A stretch of DNA of 64,000 bases from Cristatella mucedo. Taxonomy: Eukaryota > Bryozoa > Phylactolaemata > Cristatellidae. The stretch covers positions 1,745,393 to 1,809,392 of the forward strand of contig WPIO01000044.1 of NCBI GenBank assembly GCA_009760855.2, read 5' to 3'. Made by a program: the position numbers and the translations under genes. This document shows positions 55,750-64,000 of this stretch, in pieces (position 1 is the stretch's first letter; each line of letters opens with the position of its first letter). A model generated the notes under the pieces. The model was given only the letters and a program-made list of their open reading frames with translations. It had not been told where the DNA came from and searched no databases.

Positions 55750-58377
55750 GTCCAATGCCTACTGTCATTTATGTCATATCTCCTAAAATGATGATCCGAT
55801 ATCCTTACAACTTTGGAATGCATGATTGATTGTAGTAACATAATCATTCCAGCATTCTCGTATGCATATTGGACCTCAGTAGATAGACTTGTTTTGGTCA
55901 AAACTGGCTGTGTTTGTCGTGCTAAGCCTTTGTCATCCTTTCACTCACAGTTGTACATGGTACCCGGTAAATTGTACAACTTGGTCGATACTGGGCCGAT
56001 CTGTGTGAAACTTGGAATATAGGTGGAGCTCACCTGTCTCGACACTCACCCCTGTGCATCTATGCATGATGGGTGTGTATGCATATAATGTGCCTGTGAC
56101 TAAGTGTCCGTGGGCTGTGTTCGTGATGACAGTCAATAGTTAAGGATGTCAAATTTTTCTTAGTTTTTCGTGGGTGGATAGTCTCCAGTCGAGTGTCTTG
56201 CATTTTTTGAGCGGTTTGCCATATTTCTACAATGACGTTTTTATAATCAAAAAAATTTGGAGCTGCCTTTTACCAGCAGTGCTATACGTGACCTTGGACT
56301 TTTGAAGGTCACAAGAAGGTCAAAACAGCAGCTGTAGTACATTAAACGATAGCTAATGCTACCAGTGTTCTTCGTGCCAATTTTCATGCCATTCAGTTTA
56401 CTGGTCTTCGTACAATATTTTATAAATCTGCTTTTGGAGGGACAACTCCCCCTATTGGCGGCCATTTTGGGGGATAACTCCTACTACTGGCCGACTTGCC
56501 CTCTTATTTCTTCTGCATCCTAGTTCTCCCGCCCTGACAAATTTTTTTCTATCTCACTTTCTTCATTTGTTTTCTGTCTTTCCTTACTATTACAAATCTG
56601 CTTTCTGAAGCCAGGGCAGTAGGGTTGGCATTCATAACAGACTCCCGGTCAGTGCAGAGAGAATGCTGCTGCTGTTAGCAGTATCTTCTACCCTGCTGCT
56701 GTTGTCGTCGCAGTACGAGTGTGGCATTGGCATTGTGAGGGCATTGGCAGTGTGCTGGTGCCTGCCCTCACGCTCTGTGTTGTATGTCTTTGTCTATTAC
56801 TGTGGTAGTCCTATCTCTTGGACACTCTATCGGCATAATATGTTAGTCACGAAGGCAAATGCATTCGAACGCTTGCCGAGAGCACAGTATGACGAACCTA
56901 GCCACAGGATACAATTTTACTCATAAAAAAATTGCGAAGCCTAATGGCGAATCCGGCGTCGAGACTAGTGGTTTCACACCGACCCCGGCAGTTAAAAAAG
57001 ATTTCCATTATTTATCTGTTTCTATCCACGCGGCACGTGCGAGTCATAGTTGAAATTAAAAAATGCAATCGTGCATTGAATTACGAAATGATGATTAGTG
57101 GTGTTTTATCTTAATTATTTGATTAGCATGTATGTGCCCGCGGAAAATCGCCATTACATGATCTGCAATTTGAAAGTTGAACATCTTGCTTATAAGCATA
57201 TAGATGAGAAAAATAAGCTGCAATGACTCGCCAGCTGGCAGACCATCGCTAAGACTCCCTGTCCCTTTTTCTAACGTATACAACGTAGAGCTAATCATGC
57301 TCAAAGAGCATGAGCAGATAATGTCCAAAACTCGGGAGTACTCATTCCTATTCGAATATCGAATGAGGCCGGCATTGACAACCCACACACATAAACTTCC
57401 CTTAAGGTTGCAAGCATATTAAATTAAATTAGCAGTAAAGCTCGCAAAAAACCTTTCGCAGTATAATTTCACGAGTAGACGCCATTGTACAAACGAATGT
57501 TCTGAACAACGGTACATGTAAGACCGTGCCCTGAAAAAGATCGTTACTAAGGAGTGACGTAAGCACCTATAACCCATTTACATTAGATCTTAATTCAGCA
57601 ATCTGAATATAGCATTTAATGAGTAGCTTACTGTCTCAGACTTACATCCTAGATCTCAGCAATAAGACCGACGATAAATTCACCTCAGAGTTCGAACCAG
57701 CCGAGTGACTTAGGCAAAGACATTACTCGCCTAAATCATCTAACCGGAGGAGGCTAAGTCCACCCGCCAAAAAATAGCATGTAAAGATAGTTCCAACGAA
57801 AATTCGATATAAAATTCAATTTGAATCTTGCTGACCGCGCACGAGTACACATAGCTGCAAAAAGACTCGTCTAGCGGCAGATCATCAGTAAGGCTTACGG
57901 CAATCTGTGCTAAAGACAGATCTCCGGAACGTTTACGTTAGTAATTGAATAACGGGCTGCACAAAGGCCTGAGAGAGCATATTGTAGCTACAATGTGATT
58001 GAATAAATTATCTCATATTTTTACTTGACGTGCCTCTCATCGTAGCTGTACTGTTCTAGTAGTACGACAAAGATCACAAAGACACATGATTAGCAAGACG
58101 ACCTCGGTTATGTTTACGAGATGGACTCAGTCAAGCACTCACTCACGCATACACTAAGACTCGAATCCAAAAAATCTATGTAGTTTGATTACAAATGCAA
58201 TCGGTGTGGCATTATTTCTCGAGGAGAAAGTATTGAAACCTGCAAGAACGCTCAGTCTACGGTCTACCGGTAGGACAGTCTACGGCTTAGTCTTAGCACA
58301 GTTATATGGTTATGCGTATATACATATATATATATTATTTGTTTAAAAATTAATAGCTAATGTTGTTTAATGTTTCC
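55750..58377. other. Unassigned sequence
   Basis: 2.6 kb without a supported gene. Two ~50-bp stretches (about 57218-57265 and 57853-57905) resemble each other (ctgcaatgactcgccagctgg and ctgcaaaaagactcgtctagc) and may be an unrecognised repeat. A small TA run lies at 58315-58336. Confidence 0.4.
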
Positions 58378-59345
58378 CCTTCTACAACTGCACAAAGACT
58401 AAGTGCTGTTTTGCAGGAGCATAATCTGTAGTCCACTCAGAGCCTGAGCGGCTTTCGGTACGCCTGCGGTAGACGAAAGACTAAACCTTAGGAAACAAAG
58501 GAAAAGTGAGAAGCATAGCTAAGTAAGGAAGGCAGTCAAGGAAATGAGTAGCATTGAAGTAGTAGCTCGGAATGGATAGAAATAATGTTCCTCAGTCAGC
58601 AGCAGGAGATAAGATCTCATTGCGAAAGAATTGTGGCAGTCAGTTTCGTAGTCCAGGACATGCAGGGCAAAGGTTTTTGTCGCCAACTGTCTTACTAACG
58701 TTGGAATGGAACTGCTGATGTTTTGTTCACGCGGCTGCTGAAGGCCGGCTGAAAGGTTCAGGAGGCTGGCACTGGTGCACTAGTTCAGCTGGGTATGAAG
58801 GTGCTAAGCTATGTCGGGCCTTGTGGGTCAGCGGCAGAGAACTTTACCCTTGATCCGTCGATCGACGGGCAGACATCGAAGCTCCTACAGCAGAGAAGAC
58901 GCGCGGTCTAACCTATGGGATTAGTTAGCTAGCCTTGCAGCCATATTCGTCACAAGCTACATTGGCAAAGTGAATTTTTTGGTAGTCTAGCCACAATGGA
59001 ATAGCAATCATCTAGCCGAGACCGAACCAGAGAGCTAGTTAAATTTATTGGAATTCACTTTGACAAGACTACCGAATCTTAAATAGCGATCGGACGTGAT
59101 TGTTAGCAGTGGAGGCAGTCTTCTTAATTTAGCTTTCAAAATTGTGGTAGGTGTAATAGAACGACACTTATATTTCCAGCACTTTTGCGACAGTTGCACA
59201 CCAGCATCACCTATTAGAGTAGCAGTAGCTTTTAGTACAGCCACGAGCTTCGGATGTCCTACGAATGGCAGTTCAGTTTCTAGCTCGTTAAGCTTAAGAA
59301 AATTTACTAGTAGGTCAGCTGACACTCTGGTCCGCATTGAAATTC
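58378..59345 (-). mobile_element. LINE family 2, old 5'-truncated copy
   Basis: Minus strand: a region near NFLKLNELETELPFVGHPKL (compare NFLKLNDDETELLLIGHPM at 37.4 kb), through the C-terminal domain, to the 3' UTR phrase ctcagagcctgagcggctttc (reversed on the plus strand). Frame broken many times; more diverged than the other family 2 copies. Confidence 0.75.
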
Positions 59346-59710
59346 AACAAGGAAATTTCCCGTGATATTTTTAGGGGTGTAGGTTTTTCCCGTTGTATTT
59401 TACTAGTCATGCACTTGGCAAGTTTATTGGGGGGGGGGGGGCCGGTGCCTGGGTCAGAAGTGTAGGGCCAAGGGGATAACTCCTAAGGCCCTGTCCGCGT
59501 CTCGTGATTCGACGTTTCGGGAGGTAGCTTTCAACTGACTGGCTGCATATCTAGAGCACTTTTTCCCCGCTGTGAGGAATTTCCCTATCTATTTTGGGCT
59601 AACGCTTAACGACGAACGGATCCGTGGGACCAAGTCAGTGACATTATTGCGATGTGAGCGGCTGGGGCTCCCAGCCTCTGTATGCACTCTACTTAGACCG
59701 CGTAGCTGCT
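59346..59710 (+). promoter_or_regulatory. GC-rich 5' flank and putative 5' UTR
   Basis: A G10 run (59431-59440) is followed by CpG-containing sequence (ctgtccgcgtctcgtgattcg, gacgaacggatccg) up to the ATG at 59711. No TATA box. It is interpreted as the promoter and 5' UTR because of the exon that follows. Confidence 0.4.
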
Positions 59711-59792
59711 ATGGATGAACCCGGCGGCTACTCTCAGCCGGGCTTCTCGCTGACGGATGAGAAAATATCGCTGATTCACCAACGTCTGTCAG
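59711..59792 (+). CDS. First coding exon of an unidentified gene
   Basis: ATG in strong context (gctATGG) opens 27 codons, MDEPGGYSQPGFSLTDEK then ISLIHQRLS, and runs into the donor TCAG|GTAATT, leaving one base of a codon. The exon sits in a CpG-rich island and reads like an N-terminus: acidic, Gly/Pro-rich, then a short amphipathic helix. The product is not recognised. A candidate next exon with the required two-base start lies at 61133; otherwise the gene continues beyond the window. Confidence 0.5.
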
Positions 59793-59837
59793 GTAATTAA
59801 GCCCTCAGACCGGCTGCCTAGCCGCTACACGGGGACG

Positions 59838-59868
59838 AGCCGGGAGGGGGTGGGGTGGGGGGGGGGCA
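59838..59868 (+). other. Potential G-quadruplex tract in the first intron
   Basis: Five or more G-runs (GGGAGGGGGTGGGGTGGGGG...) within about 25 bases, ~45 bp past the donor of the first exon. It satisfies the usual four-tract, short-loop rule for quadruplex-forming DNA or nascent RNA. Confidence 0.7.
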
Positions 59869-60036
59869 CAAGTGGTTGCTTCCTGTAGTCTTCCGGGCTC
59901 GATCGCTCCTTTTTTGTCGATGAGGCGTGATTGCTTTTAGCGCTGGGCTCCTCTTGCCGTTTCAAAGAGAAGCGGCTTTCGCGGCACCTCACGCATTGTT
60001 TAGCTCAATTACCTGCCGCGAGCTTTCGGGGAGTCT

Positions 60037-60082
60037 ACCAGCCGCCTCAGATCTCAGCATAGCTGGTTCTGAGGCGGCTGGT
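60037..60082. repeat. Perfect 15-bp inverted repeat (hairpin)
   Basis: ACCAGCCGCCTCAGA at 60037-60051 and its exact reverse complement at 60068-60082, separated by 16 bases. GC-rich arms give a stable hairpin in DNA or in intronic RNA. No poly-T follows and no transposon structure is visible. Confidence 0.85.
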
Positions 60083-61132
60083 TTGGCTCAAGTCAGCCAT
60101 ACCAGCTGCTGGCCGACGTTTCGGCTCCTCCGCACGCACGGTCGTTGGCCTCATGCCTCTGACATAGAGGCACAGTAAGACAGTCATAGCAAGGCTTAGG
60201 CCAAACTGTCAAACCGTGAACTAATGACTGGTCTGTTCCATTCACCTCCATCTCGAACCAGTGAATATGTCTTGTTTGTCGCCGTTAACTTTGTCTACTT
60301 ACCAGCTCATGATTCGGTGCACGTTCGTAACCAGGGGTCCTATTAACCGGTGGTCCAGAGTGCCTTTTTATGTGCTTTTGAATGGTGGCCTAAGCATGAT
60401 ACATGTATGCACATACATGGTTGTCTAACATGATACCCTGCATCTGGCTAACCGTATGATAAAGATTCTCTTGCAGCAAGTTGTAGATAGATATGTATAA
60501 ATGCAGGGCCTGGATAGAGATGTAGACTTCTTAGGTTGCTCTACAAGTGCTAAGCATGCCTATTATTGCTGTCATTATTTTTATTATTGTTATTATCATA
60601 ATCATCAGAGGCAGCTAGTCGTAAGAATTTGGAAGGCATTTCCTGCTGCTGTCCATCTAGGGAGGCGGTAGAGGCTAAGTTTCCGTTGTCCACCCTTCTA
60701 TAATAATTCAATGCCTTAAGCCGATGCACACAGGATTTCAGTCAAACTCCTCCCCTTGCCTTTCAAGTCTCCTGGTATCTACAAACCGCCTTAAATAAAG
60801 ATTGCTCATTTCATAGGGATTGTTATGGAATATGCAATGAACGGACTTAGCTGCTTTATCGACTGAATGACAGACTTGATGCTGCTGATCGGCTGGCTAC
60901 TACCAGATAAACGATGCTGCCAGCAGGAATCACTTAAAGAATAGCTGCTTCGATGTTTTATGCCACTCCTCTTGAGCTGTATGACCACGAGATCTTCTTA
61001 AGATACATGCTGGCTATGAAAATGGCTGCAGGTACATGAGCTGGTCGTTTGTCTTAAGAGGCAAGTGGACATGTGGCAGTAATGGGTTTGACAAAAAATA
61101 TAAGAAACTATTGCTGGTTAGCTACATTGCAG
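60083..61132 (+). other. Intron or intergenic sequence
   Basis: Unassigned, with an ATT-rich run at 60562-60605. Confidence 0.4.
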
Positions 61133-61204
61133 CAGTAGGCAACTACAACCATCAGCTACAAGACGTGGCTGATTGGCTAGATGATTATGAAGTCAAACCT
61201 GTAG
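61133..61204 (+). CDS. Possible second exon of the gene starting at 59711
   Basis: 72 bases between an acceptor (ttagctacattgcAG) and a donor-like GTAG|GTATAT, starting with two bases and ending with one, so it fits the first exon. It encodes VGNYNHQLQDVADWLDDYEV then KPV. The peptide is plausible but has no domain signature, and short exons of this kind are easily found by chance. Confidence 0.2.
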
Positions 61205-61914
61205 GTATATGCTATCCAAAAACCCGGTCAAAGGCAGCTCTTAGCAGCAAGTGGCATTTATTTAAAGGCCCGGGTTATCGTTATCGTAATATAATAATTA
61301 TAATAACAATAATTTATCATTCTAATGTTCTGTAAGTGAGCGAATTTTTTCGGAATGCTTGCACAGCTAATGCAATTTATCTACCTCACCTGAAGAACAG
61401 GCACAATAGCAGGTGGTGATTAAAACAGTAGGTGCTTAGATCATATTTGTCTGTCATCTATCCTCGGGAGACTTACTATGGCCAAGAATTACCGGTCGAA
61501 CATACTGAATACACATATATAGCAAATTTAAAGGATTAATATTCGCGCAGTTCTGTTACGAGATAGGCTTGGAAGTCTTCAGCCCTTTGCTGAGATGGCT
61601 GCCGTGGAAGAGGAGGCGGCCTCATCAGTTCAATAGTTGTAGGGCAGCGTGCCTCCATGGCTACCTGTAAAGCATCGAAACCTCCTGCCATCCGATCCTG
61701 GCAGCTCTAGTGGGCTGCCAGACTTTCGGTTGGGCTAAAGGGTCTGTAGCAAGCCACTTTCATGTCGGTCGATTTCCATGAGGGATAATATGGACTAGTG
61801 ATGGATACCAAAAACTATTTCGAAGCAAACAGGGCAATTGCTGTTCCCCTTCCAGAAGCTCACGGTACAAATGCTGCAGCTACACGTATAGGTGCTAGCG
61901 CATTTTCCACGACA
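61205..61914. other. Unassigned sequence
   Basis: Nothing supported. Confidence 0.4.
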
Positions 61915-62033
61915 CGTAAGATGCATACCGAAAGCCGCTTAGGCTGTGAGTGGGCTATTCAAAACTCTCCTGCATAACACCCACATAGTATCTATGGCTT
62001 CGTGGAGTTACAGATGGAAATACATTACATTAC
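61915..62033 (+). mobile_element. LINE family 2, 3' end
   Basis: Phrases cataccgaaagccgcttagg, caaaactctcctgcataaca and ggagttacagatgg followed by ATACATTACATTACA match 38185-38290. About 120 bp retained. Confidence 0.88.
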
Positions 62034-62288
62034 ACTAAGCCTCTCCTCGTTCGACTCACTTAGTTCCCTTTAAATTACTTCATCGGTGACATTCGTGTTC
62101 GAATGGCTGCTAACTTCCCGAAGATTAGTGTTGATAAGATAAACCTAATAGAGTTAAGTCTTGTCACCCGAACACTGAAATACATATCCCTCAAAATAGG
62201 TCGAGCTAACACCACTGAAGGGACATCCGCTCACAATCTAGGCATGCTATTCTAAAACAATTTGGGATTATATGGTAACATATCCTCT
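62034..62288. other. Unassigned sequence
   Basis: Spacer between two retroelement ends; 62160-62280 (tgtcacccgaacactgaaat ... ttctaaaacaatttggg) may be a decayed LINE piece, not provable by eye. Confidence 0.3.
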
Positions 62289-62405
62289 ACTGCTTAAGGT
62301 GCTCGCCCCGACCAAGGTCTGGCTGAGTCGTGGGCTCGAGCCACGAGGCATATATGAAGTGCCTGAATAGAGATTTAAGTTCTCTTGGGGCGCTATATTA
62401 ATGAA
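62289..62405 (+). mobile_element. SINE-B copy
   Basis: Head tgcttaaggtgctcgccccg, box B-like GGGCTCGAGCCACGAGG, then the tail GAAGTGCCTGAATAGAGA ... gttctcttggggcgct and taatgaattata. In the stem GTGCC faces GGCGC, keeping pairing by G-U. Confidence 0.72.
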
Positions 62406-62499
62406 TTATATTTTTTTATTTACTGACCATTTCCATTACTGGCTGAGCCACTGTATCAGCACCAAATAAGGATTCGCCAGCAAGTACTTCAGAGGCTTG

Positions 62500-62745
62500 G
62501 TAGTGTGTTTAGCCTCGTTATCTCTATGCCAAATCCATCAACCCCCAAGCAGAGCAATTTAGCTTTGAAATCCAACTTTTTTTTACGAATAAATAACTTG
62601 AGTAAAGTACTTTTTGACGAATCCTGTGGGGTGCTGGGGCACTGGCCCAGCCAGTTGCCTTATTTGAACCCCATAGAACGACTGTGATGCAATATCAACA
62701 GGCGGCTGAGGTATATGCTCGGCTCATACCAGAGGACAGTGATCC
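62500..62745 (+). pseudogene. Tc1/mariner transposase relic
   Basis: The frame 62580-62685 encodes FDESCGVLGHWPSQLPYLNP followed by IERL and a stop. W-P-x-Q-x-P-x-LNPIE is the hallmark around the third catalytic acid of Tc1-like transposases. These enzymes cut and paste their element at TA sites. The usual Asp of S-P-D-L-N-P is Tyr here, the following Trp codon is TGA, and no upstream catalytic Asp motifs or terminal inverted repeats were found. Dead. Confidence 0.6.
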
Positions 62746-63124
62746 TTTCAGTAAACTCAGGCACTGTCAATGTGCTGCAGCAGAAGAGACAACAGAGTCA
62801 CCTGTGGCCTCTAAGCCTGGCCAGCCAAGGCAGGCCATAAAGAATTCTGGTAGGCCAGTGTAACACTAAATGCATTCATATCAACAGAATATGTGTTTTT
62901 TTGGCTGTCAATAAATATTTTTACATGCTGTGCATAACTTTAGTATGTGTGGCATATTAGAAAACCCTCTTATTACCCAAACGAATTTACAGCTTATGGT
63001 GGCCATATTGAGTTCATTCTGAGGATTTTTTTAATGCTTGGTGTTTGTTATTGGGCACTGCTTTATGGTGATACCAAAGCCACGGCATACCAATCATTTT
63101 TGTGCAGCTACACCATCTTGCTGA
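62746..63124. other. Unassigned sequence
   Basis: Possibly the remaining 3' part of the Tc1-like relic, then AT-rich sequence. Confidence 0.35.
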
Positions 63125-63290
63125 CTTATGGTGAGCCGCCATAGCTCACTAAGTAAGGTGGTTGCTTGTCCTGACCGAGGTTGTGGGTTTGAATTCTTCG
63201 GTGGGCGATCCTTTATTGCTGCTGTGGGGATAGCAGTAAAGGCTCTTCTGTCGCTATACCAAAAAGGCTGTTAAATCAGCTAGTAATTTT
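63125..63290 (+). mobile_element. SINE-A copy
   Basis: Head gtgagccgccatagctcac, box A-like CTAAGTAAGGTGGTTG, box B-like GGGTTTGAATTC, body gggcgatcctttattgctgc, gatagcagtaaaggctcttc, gtcgctataccaaaaaggct and end gttaaatcagctag. Nearly the same block order as the reversed copy at 39680-39865. Confidence 0.75.
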
Positions 63291-64000
63291 ATTTTTGATA
63301 ATGCAGAGTGCCTTCACCAAATAGACATGCTATTTATATAAAACACTCGATGCACAATACTTGCTAAGGGTTTGATCATACATACTCACATACTTTTTCC
63401 ATGTGCTATACCTGCTATCAGTTAGCACGACAAAGGGCCATCCACAAGTTTTACAAGTTGGCAGACAGGGTGTTAACATGAATTATTCACAGATTCAAAA
63501 GAGACCCCTAGTAGCAAGTCGCAAGAGCCACCGATGGGTCTAATTTCAGCTGCATTTGTTTTGATAATAAGTAAGCTCGTGAGCCAGGTGCACATAATCT
63601 GATTTATGTATACTTCAATCTGCATAGAAGTGCTAGAGCTGTTGAGTGGTACGCAGTACCGATAGTGACTTTAGCTATGGGATACAGTTACTTGCTATTA
63701 GGTGCTAGCAGCCCCTATTTGGACTGTCGGATGTTCCAACTGATTCCACCATTTTTTTTTTAACTGGAGCCATATTTGAGGTCAGCGATTAGTTTAACAT
63801 TGAGTATATATCGACTGCTTAGGAAAGCATTCGTAATCCCTGCGAGGCGAGTTCTGGAGTTCACCGGAGGCCTATTTTCTGATGGTCTTTAGTCTAGTTG
63901 GCACATTGCCCCGATGGCCAATAGACGTGTGCCCATCGCCGGAAATACTGCTTCCGATGTACCGCAGGATGCAGACGTTTTATAGAACTGGTTTCAGCAT
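63291..64000. other. Unassigned sequence to window end
   Basis: No coding or repeat assignment. Confidence 0.4.

Noticed and set aside
56663-57422. Open frames at 56663-56926 and 57204-57422
   Set aside because: No start context, domain or splice partner; part of the second overlaps a possible local repeat.

Overview
This is a stretch of animal nuclear DNA, not bacterial, phage or viral. Protein-coding sequence comes as short exons with consensus GT/AG borders separated by kilobases of non-coding DNA. At least half of what can be identified is retrotransposon debris: non-LTR LINEs with an APE-type endonuclease and a CR1/L2-like reverse transcriptase, tRNA-derived SINEs and short LTR elements, plus long (GT)n, (CT)n and (TA)n microsatellites. 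The mix suggests an invertebrate with a large repeat-rich genome. A spiralian such as a flatworm or mollusc is my guess, but nothing here fixes the phylum.

Region by region. 0-6.5 kb: LINE and SINE ends, GT and CA microsatellites, and a minus-strand gene whose second visible exon (4677-4806) encodes the first half of an HMG box; a phase-compatible first exon lies in a CpG-rich patch at 5609-5702. 6.5-18 kb: CT/TCTG microsatellite, SINEs, a solo LTR, a nearly full-length broken LINE (family 1, minus strand, 11.25-14.5 kb), an AT-rich element with inverted ends (15.6-16.3 kb) and much unassigned sequence. 18.8-24.3 kb: three LINEs nested inside one another, with target-site duplications at both inner levels. 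25-35 kb: LINE and SINE ends, a CpG-rich patch with a possible first exon (27.1 kb), and a cluster of LTR-element pieces, including a short element with both LTRs (32.9-34.3 kb).

37-54 kb: a LINE of family 2 with a long open frame (37.1-38.3 kb), then a plus-strand spliced gene. Its exons 42748-42930, 44296-44532, 46739-47013 and 51744-52005 have mutually compatible phases. The product may be a CABIT-domain adaptor of the GAREM/THEMIS type (tentative). A family 1 LINE ends 38 bp before the third of these exons, and a 17-bp direct repeat brackets LINE plus exon. 54-64 kb: a second copy of a 352-bp repeat, a decayed LINE, a GC-rich promoter-like patch with a clear first coding exon (59711-59792) followed by a G-quadruplex-type tract, a Tc1/mariner relic and three further SINE or LINE ends.

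The most informative system is the repeat ecology. Family 1 LINEs and one SINE family (SINE-B here) end in the same stem-loop tail, and its stem shows compensatory base changes. This is the pattern expected if the SINE is copied by the LINE's reverse transcriptase. Names such as family 1, family 2, SINE-A and SINE-B are local labels only.
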